A DNA stretch of 6,246 bases from Flavobacteriales bacterium (GTDB lineage Bacteria; Bacteroidota; Bacteroidia; Flavobacteriales_D; Sanyastnellaceae): positions 1-6,246 of the forward strand of contig CANHIV010000069.1 in assembly GCA_947460525.1 (NCBI GenBank). Reading direction: 5' to 3'. The position numbers were made by a program, and so were the translations under genes. Shown here one piece after another: positions 1 to 6,246 of the stretch (position 1 is the first letter of the stretch; each line of letters starts with the position of its first letter). The notes beneath the pieces are model-generated. The model did no database searches. It was not told the origin of the DNA and was given only the letters and a program-made list of their open reading frames with translations.

Positions 1-1375
1 CTTCACCATAAGCAGCAGCAGCAGCTTCCATGATGGCCTCACTCATGGTAGGGTGAGGATGAACAGTTTTGATTAATTCTTCTCCAGTAGTTTCTAGTTT
101 GCGCAAGGCAACACACTCTGCAATCATTTCAGTAACATTGGCACCAATCAAATGCGCGCCCAAAAGTTCACCGTATTTGGCATCAAAGATCAATTTTACA
201 AAACCATCTTTGGTTCCACCGGCACTCGCTTTTCCTGATGCGCTGAAAGGGAATTTTCCAATTTTCAATTCGAAACCTGCAGCTTTTGCAGCTTTTTCAG
301 TATAGCCAACACTTGCAATCTCTGGGCTACAATAGGTACATCCTGGGATGTTGTTGTAATCCAATGCATGTGGATGATGGCCTGCGATTTTCTCTACACA
401 GATAATACCTTCCGCAGAAGCAACGTGCGCCAAGGATTGACCTGGGACGCAATCTCCAATGGCGTAATAACCAGGCATGTTGGTTTGGTAATATTTGTCC
501 ACGACAATTTTTCCTTTGTCGGTAACAATACCCACTTGCTCCAAACCGATATTCTCTATGTTGGCAACAACACCTACAGCACTTAAAACGATATCAGCTT
601 CGATGATTTGCTCACCATCTGCTGTTTTAACTTTCACTTTACAACCTTTTCCTGCAGTATCCACACCAGTTACCTCAGCGTTGTTCAATATGTCAATTCC
701 TTTCGACTTGAAAGTTTTGGCCAAAGCCTTGGATACATCTTCATCTTCAACGGGAACAATATTGGGCATGTACTCAACGATGGTCACCTTGGTTCCCATG
801 GTATTGTAGAAATAGGCAAATTCAACGCCGATGGCACCGCTTCCAACGATGACCATGCTTTTGGGTTGCTCTGCCAAGGTCATTGCTTCACGGTAACCTA
901 TGATTTTCTTACCATCTTGTTTCAAGTTGGGCAATTCTCTTGAACGTCCACCGGTGGCAATGATGATGTTATTGGCTGAAATTTCTGAAACCTTTCCATC
1001 TGCATCGGTTACTTGGACTTTCTTTCCGGGCATCACTTTGCCTGTGCCCATGATCACCTCAATCTTGTTTTTCTTCATCAAGAATTGAACACCTTTGCTC
1101 ATGCCTTCTGCAACGCCACGACTTCTTTTTACCACTGCGCCAAAATCATGTTTGGCATCGCTAACATGAATTCCATAATCGTTTGCATGTTGGATGTATT
1201 CAAAAACGTTGGCACTCTTCAAAAGTGCTTTCGTGGGAATACAACCCCAGTTCAAACAAATGCCACCCAAAGCTTCACGCTCGATAACGGCAGTTTTTAA
1301 TCCCAATTGGCTAGCACGAATGGCGGTAACATAACCTCCAGGTCCGCTTCCTAATACGATAACGTCAAATTGCAT
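1..1375 (-). CDS. lpdA: Dihydrolipoyl dehydrogenase (E3), 3' end cut by window edge
   Basis: FAD-dependent class I pyridine nucleotide-disulfide oxidoreductase. It reoxidises the dihydrolipoyl groups of the pyruvate and 2-oxoglutarate dehydrogenase complexes (and glycine cleavage H protein) with NAD+ in the cytoplasm. My reading of the minus strand gives 458 uninterrupted codons from ATG at 1375. The FAD dinucleotide fold GSGPGG is at residues 9-14, and the redox-active disulfide CLNWGC is at Cys40 and Cys45, followed by IPTK. ATGG lies near 140, the NAD-binding GSGAIG at 178-183, and the second FAD motif YYAIGDC at 303-309. The C-terminal dimer-interface HPHPTMSE carries the catalytic His441/Glu446 pair. 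The reading frame is still open at base 1, after AAAAAYGE. The family is usually about 465 aa, so only some 4-10 residues should be missing. All catalytic residues are present and I see no frameshift. It is transcribed divergently from the metal-type operon; no functional link to that operon is evident. Confidence 0.97.
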   Translation of the reverse strand, partial: MQFDVIVLGSGPGGYVTAIRASQLGLKTAVIEREALGGICLNWGCIPTKALLKSANVFEYIQHANDYGIHVSDAKHDFGAVVKRSRGVAEGMSKGVQFLMKKNKIEVIMGTGKVMPGKKVQVTDADGKVSEISANNIIIATGGRSRELPNLKQDGKKIIGYREAMTLAEQPKSMVIVGSGAIGVEFAYFYNTMGTKVTIVEYMPNIVPVEDEDVSKALAKTFKSKGIDILNNAEVTGVDTAGKGCKVKVKTADGEQIIEADIVLSAVGVVANIENIGLEQVGIVTDKGKIVVDKYYQTNMPGYYAIGDCVPGQSLAHVASAEGIICVEKIAGHHPHALDYNNIPGCTYCSPEIASVGYTEKAAKAAGFELKIGKFPFSASGKASAGGTKDGFVKLIFDAKYGELLGAHLIGANVTEMIAECVALRKLETTGEELIKTVHPHPTMSEAIMEAAAAAYGE

Positions 1376-1390
1376 ACAATGTATTTTTGG

Positions 1391-1398
1391 CGAAGATA
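1391..1398 (-). promoter_or_regulatory. Putative -7 element of the lpdA promoter
   Basis: On the minus strand this reads TATCTTCG, which is one mismatch from the Bacteroidota -7 consensus TAnnTTTG. It lies 15 bases upstream of the lpdA ATG, so a transcript starting about 5 bases downstream would have a leader of roughly 10 nt. I find no convincing -33 TTTG at normal spacing: the nearest TTTG is only about 10 bases upstream. Assignment rests on the -7 match and position. Confidence 0.4.
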
Positions 1399-1409
1399 AG
1401 AATGAAAGC

Positions 1410-1420
1410 AAAATAATTTT
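1410..1420. promoter_or_regulatory. AT-rich palindrome, possible operator
   Basis: AAAAT-A-ATTTT is a perfect 5+1+5 inverted repeat in the divergent promoter region. It sits just upstream of the proposed -7 element of the plus-strand operon, and upstream of that of lpdA. A looser AAAG (1405-1408) / CTTT (1424-1427) pair flanks it, with its centre shifted by one base. The position would suit a metal-responsive repressor of the Fur/Zur family, but it does not match a classical Fur or Zur box well, and short AT palindromes arise easily by chance in such DNA. Confidence 0.2.
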
Positions 1421-1421
1421 C

Positions 1422-1429
1422 TACTTTTG
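1422..1429 (+). promoter_or_regulatory. Putative -7 element of the plus-strand operon promoter
   Basis: TACTTTTG is an exact match to the Bacteroidota primary sigma factor -7 consensus TAnnTTTG. Only four bases (TCTT) separate it from the ATG at 1434, which puts the expected transcription start at or within a couple of bases of the start codon. This implies a leaderless or nearly leaderless mRNA. A -33 TTG at the usual spacing is not evident; the nearest upstream TTTG (1386-1389) is too far away. Confidence 0.5.
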
Positions 1430-1433
1430 TCTT

Positions 1434-1730
1434 ATGAAAATCAGGATGGAACGGCTATCGTTTATGGGCTTTACAATGGCCCTGTTCGTCCTATCCCTGA
1501 TGGCCTATCAGTCTTCTCATCGATTGTTTGAACACCATGATGAAGGGGAAGCGGAACATGAGGAATGTTCTTTGTGTGATTGGCAATTTGCACCTGTCGA
1601 GTCAGGTCTGATTTTTCAGGTTCCCCTCATTTCATTGCAACTAAATATTGATCACACATCGGAGGTACTTGCCGGTGAAGTGGTTTCTCCTATTTTCTCT
1701 TTTGATGGCCGTGGTCCCCCCATGGTATAA
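1434..1730 (+). CDS. Small exported/membrane protein with His-acid cluster and CxxC, first gene of operon
   Basis: A 98-aa protein of unknown function. Residues 1-7 are basic. Residues 8-25 form a hydrophobic segment (MGFTMALFVLSLMAY) that could be an uncleaved N-terminal anchor or a signal peptide cut near Ala24. Next comes a potential metal-binding stretch, residues 29-48: His29, His34, His35, Asp36, Glu37, Glu39, Glu41, His42, Glu43, Glu44, Cys45 and Cys48 (CSLC). The C-terminus ends GRGPPMV. This layout (membrane segment, His/acid cluster, CxxC, terminal R-G/A-P-P) resembles DUF2946-like small proteins that I associate with metal-related TonB receptor genes; that link is from memory and was not searched. 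The ATG at 1434 follows the -7 element by four bases. An internal Met5 (1446) is an alternative start. The gap to the receptor gene is 38 bp, which suggests cotranscription. Real gene: likely. Function: metal handling is inferred from composition only. Confidence 0.8.
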   Translation: MKIRMERLSFMGFTMALFVLSLMAYQSSHRLFEHHDEGEAEHEECSLCDWQFAPVESGLIFQVPLISLQLNIDHTSEVLAGEVVSPIFSFDGRGPPMV

Positions 1731-1768
1731 CCGATTTCAATAGGTTAGTTCAATCAAAATAGCGTTTT

Positions 1769-3946
1769 ATGAAAAAAATATTGGGCCTTTGCTGCACCAT
1801 TTGGTGGGGGCAGCTATTGGCACAGACTACTGACACCTTGAAGGTATTGGAGTCAGATTCCCTTCATCCCCTGGAGCATCTGATCATATCAGAAGGTTGG
1901 ATAGGGATTACGGATCGAAAATCGAGTTTAGATATCGTGCACGTGGGTCAAGTGGATTGGCGGGCAAATCGTGCATTAAACTTTGCTCAGACTTTGTCTT
2001 ATTTGCCAGGGGTAAGTGCCCAAAGTACAGGCGTCGGTATTGCACGCCCTGTGATCAGGGGCATGTCAGGGCAACGCATTGTGGTGGTAGAGCGCAACAT
2101 CAAACAAGAGGGTCAACAGTGGGGAAGTGATCATGGGTTGGAAATGGATATGTTTACCATTGAAGGTGTCGAGGTGATCAAGGGCGCTGCGGGATTGATG
2201 TATGGCGGCGATGCCATTGGAGGTGCTATCCGAATACTGGCACCCAAATGGAGCACCGGGAAGCAGGAGCTTCGTCTGGCCTTGCAAGGAAGCAATAACA
2301 ATCAGGAGCGAGGTGTTTTTGCATCGTTTCAGAAGAAATGGAAAGGGTCGAAAAGTGGATCTATTTCACGGTTGATGATTTCTTCGAGCAACAAAAAATC
2401 CAGTGATTATCGTTTACCAGCCAATGCATTTACCTATTTGAATAGAACATTGCCATTGAAAGATGGAGTGCTCAACAACACCGCCACCAATGAACAAGCC
2501 CTATTGGGATTATGGGAAATGGTGAATGGCCAGCGAGCATTGCAGCATCTATTGTTTCAATACCGTTGGTTCAATCAAAATAGTGGATTGTTTCCCGGTT
2601 TTGTGGGTATTCCAACTTTGGCTTCTGTTTCTTCTGATGGAGATGCCGGTAATATAGGTTGGCCAATGGCGCATGTTGAGCACCAGAAATGGATGGGGCA
2701 AGCCACCTGGAAATTGGGTTCGGGTATTCATGAATTGGAAGGTGCAATTCAGGACAACAAACGGCAAGAAATGAGTGTCCCTCATCAAGGGGCATTTGTT
2801 TTGGAAACCGCATCCCGTGCAGCGTTAATGTTAAGATTAAGAGATATTCAGTTGCGATATGCTTGGAAAAATTTGCAGTTGCGCAGGGCCAATGTTGAAT
2901 GGGGCGCATCTGCTCAGCAGCAGCGAAATACGCGCGATGGATTTGAATTCTTGATTCCAAAATACAAAAAAGAGACAGTAGGAGCGTGGAGTCTTTGGAG
3001 TTGTCCTACGAAACAAAATAAAGGTCAGTGGAATGGTGGATTGAGATGGGACTATTTTCATTACAAAACGCCCGGATTTGTTAGAACGATTCAGTTGAAC
3101 AACGAAGATTACCAGTGGGAGCCTGTGCGGCCAACCAATAAAGCTTTTCAAGGATTTTCAGGTTCTTTGGGGCAAAGCATTTCTACATCCAATCAATGGC
3201 ATTGGAAGTGGCATCTGGGCAGGACTTTTAGAGTGCCGCAGGCATCGGAGCTTTTTATCAACGGTGTGCATCATGGGACTTATCGCCATGAAATGGGGGA
3301 TGCTCAGTTATCAGCGGAAAAAGGCTGGCAATGGGATGGGATGGCCATCAGAACAAGTGAAGATTGGGTGCTGAAATGCAGTCCTTTTGTACAATATTAC
3401 AGCAGTTACATTTACTTGTCTCCTCAAGCGGAGTTTTCTATTTTACCCGATGGCGGGCAAGTATACGCTTATGTTCAACACCCGGTAATAATGGGTGGTG
3501 GAGAGTGCAGCCTGGACATGCATTTGCTCCCACAATTGCACACGGATTGCAGTGTCGAGTACATCGCCAATTACAATGTGAGCACAACTTTGCCGTTGCC
3601 TTTTACGCCCCCTTTTCAAGTCAAATGGGGAAGCACCTACCAAGGCAAATGGTCGGAAAATTGGGAGTGGAATTGTCAATTTCAAGTGCGGTATGTGGCG
3701 GCCCAAAATAGAGTGGATCGAAATGAAAAGATTACGCATGATTATGCTTTGATTCATGGTGGCGTGTCGGTTGAGTACCAAAGTCCCAATGAGAAATGGT
3801 CCTGTTTTTGGAGTTTGAATGCCAGGAACTTGACCAATACCAAGTATCTCAATAACCTGAGCAACTATCGCGCTTTGCAATTGCCGGAGCAAGGAAGATG
3901 GGTTCAGTTAGGAATGGAAATTAGATGGAATGATCGTCAAAAATGA
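1769..3946 (+). CDS. TonB-dependent outer-membrane receptor, possible metal or metal-complex importer
   Basis: A 725-aa receptor expected to import a scarce ligand across the outer membrane using TonB-ExbBD energy. The signal peptide is residues 1 to about 19 (MKKILGL...LLAQ). A possible TonB-box-like segment (HLIISEG) lies near 37-43. The plug domain covers about 45-158, with RPVIRGMSGQR at 93-103, EGQQWGSDHGLEMD at 114-127, and VEVIKGAAGLMYGGDAIGG at 134-152. The rest is the beta-barrel. It holds ELFINGVHHGTYRHEMGD (494-511), a motif typical of this receptor group, with His501, His502 and His507. It ends in GRWVQLGMEIRW plus a five-residue tail (NDRQK). There is no N-terminal carboxypeptidase-regulatory-like domain, unlike many Bacteroidota receptors. 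The barrel is Trp-rich and has six cysteines (412, 537, 580, 594, 636, 679), which is unusual for an outer-membrane barrel. Its neighbours, a CxxC/His protein and a His-rich lipoprotein, suggest zinc, copper or a metal chelate, possibly ZnuD-like. The family call is firm; the substrate is inferred. Confidence 0.93.
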   Translation: MKKILGLCCTIWWGQLLAQTTDTLKVLESDSLHPLEHLIISEGWIGITDRKSSLDIVHVGQVDWRANRALNFAQTLSYLPGVSAQSTGVGIARPVIRGMSGQRIVVVERNIKQEGQQWGSDHGLEMDMFTIEGVEVIKGAAGLMYGGDAIGGAIRILAPKWSTGKQELRLALQGSNNNQERGVFASFQKKWKGSKSGSISRLMISSSNKKSSDYRLPANAFTYLNRTLPLKDGVLNNTATNEQALLGLWEMVNGQRALQHLLFQYRWFNQNSGLFPGFVGIPTLASVSSDGDAGNIGWPMAHVEHQKWMGQATWKLGSGIHELEGAIQDNKRQEMSVPHQGAFVLETASRAALMLRLRDIQLRYAWKNLQLRRANVEWGASAQQQRNTRDGFEFLIPKYKKETVGAWSLWSCPTKQNKGQWNGGLRWDYFHYKTPGFVRTIQLNNEDYQWEPVRPTNKAFQGFSGSLGQSISTSNQWHWKWHLGRTFRVPQASELFINGVHHGTYRHEMGDAQLSAEKGWQWDGMAIRTSEDWVLKCSPFVQYYSSYIYLSPQAEFSILPDGGQVYAYVQHPVIMGGGECSLDMHLLPQLHTDCSVEYIANYNVSTTLPLPFTPPFQVKWGSTYQGKWSENWEWNCQFQVRYVAAQNRVDRNEKITHDYALIHGGVSVEYQSPNEKWSCFWSLNARNLTNTKYLNNLSNYRALQLPEQGRWVQLGMEIRWNDRQK

Positions 3947-3971
3947 AACTAAAAAAATAAATTTATAAAGA

Positions 3972-4745
3972 ATGAAAAATGCAAAAAAGTGGGGGAGGTT
4001 AATGCTCCTCGCAGGTTCTGGATTGGTGTATTCTTGTCGTCCGGATGCGGATACAACAGCACCTGAAATTAAAAGTGTTACAGTTGATGGAATGGAGTCA
4101 GATTCGCATACCATTCTGGCGGGTGAGATCATGCAGGTTGTTTTGGACCTACATGACAATGAAAATCTAAAACAGGTAAAGGTCAATGTTCACGCAGCGG
4201 ATGATGGGCATACACATGGATCGGGAAGTGGTGCCGTCGGACAACCCAATGTTGGCTCATGGTCCTATTCAAAAATTATTGATATAGCGGGTCAACATGC
4301 AACGGCAGATTTGAATTTGACCGTGCCATTGGACATCGCGGGCGAATGGCATTTGGAGGTGATGGCCATCGATGCTTCAGGAAACGAAGCGGTAGAGAAA
4401 GTGGTGAACTTACAGGTTATCAATGCGGAACTTCCCGTTATCTCCGTGGTGACCACTCCAGCTTCCGCGGATAATCCCATTTTATTGCCAATCAGTAATC
4501 CAACTTTTACATTGAACGCCTATGTGATGGATGCTTCTGGAATTGACTCGTTGTTTTTGCAGGCAACAACAGAAGCAGGGGAGCTTGTCTTTTCTCAAGC
4601 TTTGGATGCGGGAGATTTGACTGAATTTTATTCAGGAAATGTAGACATTACTTTTCCTGCAGTGGGCTTGTATGATGTTGAAGTAAGGGCTTTGGATGTA
4701 AATGGATATGAGAATTTTTGGATGCGTGAAGTTGAGGTTCAGTAA
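3972..4745 (+). CDS. Lipoprotein with two Ig-like repeats, the first His-rich (DUF4625-like)
   Basis: A 257-aa predicted lipoprotein. The N-terminus has basic residues, a hydrophobic stretch and the lipobox VYSC, giving lipid-modified Cys22. The mature start CRPDADTT has acidic residues soon after Cys, compatible with Bacteroidota surface export but not a textbook signal for it. Two Ig/cadherin-like repeats follow: about 30-148 and 152-257. They end in comparable strands, GEWHLEVMAIDASGNE and GLYDVEVRALDVNGYE. Repeat 1 has seven histidines (46, 61, 74, 80, 82, 109, 127), including DGHTHGSGSG at 78-87. Repeat 2 has none. The LHDNENLKQVKVNVH...HTHG pattern resembles my recollection of DUF4625 lipoproteins, not checked by search. 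It starts 25 bp after the receptor stop, so it is probably the last gene of the operon. It could be a receptor-associated metal- or ligand-capture protein. The lipoprotein call is strong and the family call moderate. The metal role is inferred. Confidence 0.88.
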   Translation: MKNAKKWGRLMLLAGSGLVYSCRPDADTTAPEIKSVTVDGMESDSHTILAGEIMQVVLDLHDNENLKQVKVNVHAADDGHTHGSGSGAVGQPNVGSWSYSKIIDIAGQHATADLNLTVPLDIAGEWHLEVMAIDASGNEAVEKVVNLQVINAELPVISVVTTPASADNPILLPISNPTFTLNAYVMDASGIDSLFLQATTEAGELVFSQALDAGDLTEFYSGNVDITFPAVGLYDVEVRALDVNGYENFWMREVEVQ

Positions 4746-6246
4746 TTAGAAACTCATGGACCAACGGAGGTTAATTCTTCTACCTGTTAAGTAGGTTGGA
4801 ATGCCGTACAGTCGACCATTCACGTCTTCTATCCATTGGTGATTGATGACATTGTTGACACCCAATAAATTGAATACTTCGATGGCAATGGTTCCGGATT
4901 TAAAGAAACGGACCTTGCCATCTTTTCTTTTTTCAGTAAACATGTCCCTGGAGAATCCTACATCAGTTCTGAAATAAGCCCTTGATCTTAAAACATCCAA
5001 ATACCTTTCTCGACTGGGTGGACCATAAGGAACACCCGTCGCAAAGTACATGTTGATGGTGGCTTTGTACTTGGGATTGCGCGGCATTTCGTCCATGAAC
5101 AACATGGAGAAACTTAAACGCTGATCAGTGGGTCTAGGAATGTAGCCAGGTTGTTTGTATATACTGTCCACCGCTACATCATCAATGGTAAATCCGGGTT
5201 GAATGGTGTCGCCGGATTGATTCAGATACAAGTAGTAAAAATCATCCAAGATGTCCTCTTCTGTCTTCAAATAGGACGCTCTCACCCATGATTGAACGCC
5301 TTCAATAAATTCACCATTGACCATTGCATCAGCGCCATAGGCGTATCCTTTGGCGTTGTTGGTGGCAAAGTAACGTTGGCGCACGTTTTCAATTTCGTAA
5401 GGAATGAGGTTCTTAAAATCCTTGTAGTACGCTTCGCCCACAAATTTGAAGGGTCGGTTCCAAGCTCGGAAAACATAGTTGGCACCAATGATATAGTGAA
5501 TGCTTTGCTGCGCTCTGATTTCTGGATTCACATAGCCATTGAAGCCGCGCATTTCTCGGTAGAAAGGGGGCTGGTAGTAATATCCCCAAGCCGCGGTAAG
5601 GACGATGTCTTTGCGCACGGAATCCCTTGTGCCATCCATGTTTTTTCTTGTGCCAATCCAAGTAGGGGTATAGGCAAAATTCACACGAGGTCCCACAACG
5701 GTCTGATCTGAAAAACTCCAATGGTTGCCTCTTAATCCTGCTGTAACCGCCCATTCATGACCTGCAGCAGTGGTATGTCTCCAGCTGTCTTGAACAAAGG
5801 CACTGTAGCGTTGAGAGGAAACATTGTTCCTTGCTTTAACCCGATCTTGGAAATAAATCTGTTGCTGGGGTTGGCCATTGGGGTTTTGGTAATTGAGGCT
5901 GTCATTTGGGCGATTGGCGGCATATCCAGCGCTATCGATAAAAGTCCACTCACTGAGGACGTCTATGATTTGCTCATGAGAAACATCCATTCCCCAGTTG
6001 AGTACATGTCGCGACTTTTCCCATTCTTTAAATCCTTTTAAAGTGGCTTGGTAAACTTGTGCGGAAAGATCATTTCGACCATGGTTTAAAAAGGCCCCAA
6101 CTCCACGATTGCGAAGTACTTCAGCAAATTGATCAGAACCCAAATCTCGATCGAGCTCATCCAATCGATAAGCGCCCAAGATGTCAAAATGCTCGGACTC
6201 TTTGGTAGTAAAGGTGCTCAAGGTTAATCGAACTTGAGACGACTCA
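4746..6246 (-). CDS. TonB-dependent receptor, C-terminal barrel only (5' end beyond window)
   Basis: A partial outer-membrane receptor. The frame is open from the right edge (first full codon 6245-6243, reading ESSQVRLT) to TAA at 4748-4746, giving 499 codons. No signal peptide or plug is in view, so roughly the N-terminal 350-450 residues of a protein of usual size lie outside. The visible part is all barrel. GFNGYVNPEIRAQQSIHYI and NLIPYEIENVRQRYFATNN are typical of Bacteroidota receptors that carry an N-terminal carboxypeptidase-regulatory-like domain. The C-terminus reads NLLGVNNVINHQWIEDVNGR, then YGIPTYLTGRRINLRWSMSF, ending in the terminal Phe expected for BAM-dependent assembly. A TTG codon at 6221-6219 is an internal Leu, not a start. 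It differs from the 725-aa receptor in motifs and is on the opposite strand, so it is probably unrelated in substrate and regulation. The substrate cannot be told from the sequence. Confidence 0.9.
   Translation of the reverse strand, partial: ESSQVRLTLSTFTTKESEHFDILGAYRLDELDRDLGSDQFAEVLRNRGVGAFLNHGRNDLSAQVYQATLKGFKEWEKSRHVLNWGMDVSHEQIIDVLSEWTFIDSAGYAANRPNDSLNYQNPNGQPQQQIYFQDRVKARNNVSSQRYSAFVQDSWRHTTAAGHEWAVTAGLRGNHWSFSDQTVVGPRVNFAYTPTWIGTRKNMDGTRDSVRKDIVLTAAWGYYYQPPFYREMRGFNGYVNPEIRAQQSIHYIIGANYVFRAWNRPFKFVGEAYYKDFKNLIPYEIENVRQRYFATNNAKGYAYGADAMVNGEFIEGVQSWVRASYLKTEEDILDDFYYLYLNQSGDTIQPGFTIDDVAVDSIYKQPGYIPRPTDQRLSFSMLFMDEMPRNPKYKATINMYFATGVPYGPPSRERYLDVLRSRAYFRTDVGFSRDMFTEKRKDGKVRFFKSGTIAIEVFNLLGVNNVINHQWIEDVNGRLYGIPTYLTGRRINLRWSMSF

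Noticed and set aside
8..28. GCA/GCT trinucleotide run at the left edge
   Set aside because: It encodes the Ala-rich end of dihydrolipoyl dehydrogenase (EAAAAAYGE), a normal feature of that C-terminus in this phylum, not a microsatellite of note.
69..1300. Several overlapping plus-strand open frames of 60-110 codons
   Set aside because: They lie antisense to the intact, motif-complete lpdA frame, have no recognisable domains, and overlap each other in different frames.
1731..1768. Possible separate promoter before the 725-aa receptor gene
   Set aside because: No TAnnTTTG element is present in the 38-bp gap (TAGCGTTTT is the closest and does not fit), so cotranscription with the small gene is the simpler reading.
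3443..3892. 149-codon minus-strand open frame inside the receptor gene
   Set aside because: It is antisense to a clear TonB receptor barrel, its protein shows no domain or signal, and it has no promoter or ribosome-binding context.
1848..4105. Identical 13-mer TGGAGTCAGATTC at 1848-1860 and 4093-4105, both encoding ESDS near the mature N-terminus
   Set aside because: A 13-base match within 6 kb is not unlikely by chance, and flanking sequence shows no further similarity.
5292..5711. 139-codon plus-strand open frame inside the right-hand receptor
   Set aside because: It is antisense to recognisable TonB receptor barrel sequence, with no motif or export signal of its own.
6219..6221. TTG as a possible start codon giving a 491-aa protein
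   Set aside because: The frame stays open upstream to the window edge with receptor-like sequence (ESSQVRLT), and a protein starting here would lack signal peptide and plug. It is an internal Leu codon of a truncated gene.

Overview
The window looks like a piece of a Bacteroidota chromosome, probably close to Flavobacteriia or Sphingobacteriia in the broad sense. Three things point there. There are two TonB-dependent receptors of Bacteroidota type. The dihydrolipoyl dehydrogenase has the CLNWGC active-site variant that I associate with this phylum. Promoter-like elements match the Bacteroidota -7 consensus TAnnTTTG, and clear Shine-Dalgarno sequences are absent. Base composition is moderate and similar across the window. 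I see no sign of a phage, transposon, CRISPR array, tRNA or rRNA.

Layout: (1) 1-1375, minus strand, is a nearly complete lpd gene (dihydrolipoyl dehydrogenase, E3). It runs off the left edge only a few residues before its expected end. (2) 1376-1433 is a 58-bp divergent promoter region. (3) 1434-4745, plus strand, is a compact three-gene unit with gaps of 38 and 25 bp. It encodes a 98-aa exported or membrane-anchored protein with a His/Glu/Asp cluster and a CxxC, a 725-aa TonB-dependent outer-membrane receptor, and a 257-aa lipoprotein with two Ig-like repeats, only the first of which is His-rich. (4) 4746-6246, minus strand, is the C-terminal beta-barrel half of a second, unrelated TonB-dependent receptor. 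It is convergent with the lipoprotein gene, and the two stop codons abut with no base between them.

Reading of the plus-strand unit: all three products should sit in the envelope. Two carry obvious soft-metal ligands (His, Cys, Asp/Glu), and the receptor has a His-containing extracellular-loop motif. I infer an outer-membrane acquisition system for a transition metal (zinc or copper are the best guesses) or a metal complex: the lipoprotein would capture or hand over the ligand, the receptor would import it, and the small protein would be an accessory metal-binding factor. This is inferred from composition and gene order, not shown by the sequence. The lpd gene is housekeeping metabolism and the right-hand receptor belongs to a separate transcription unit.
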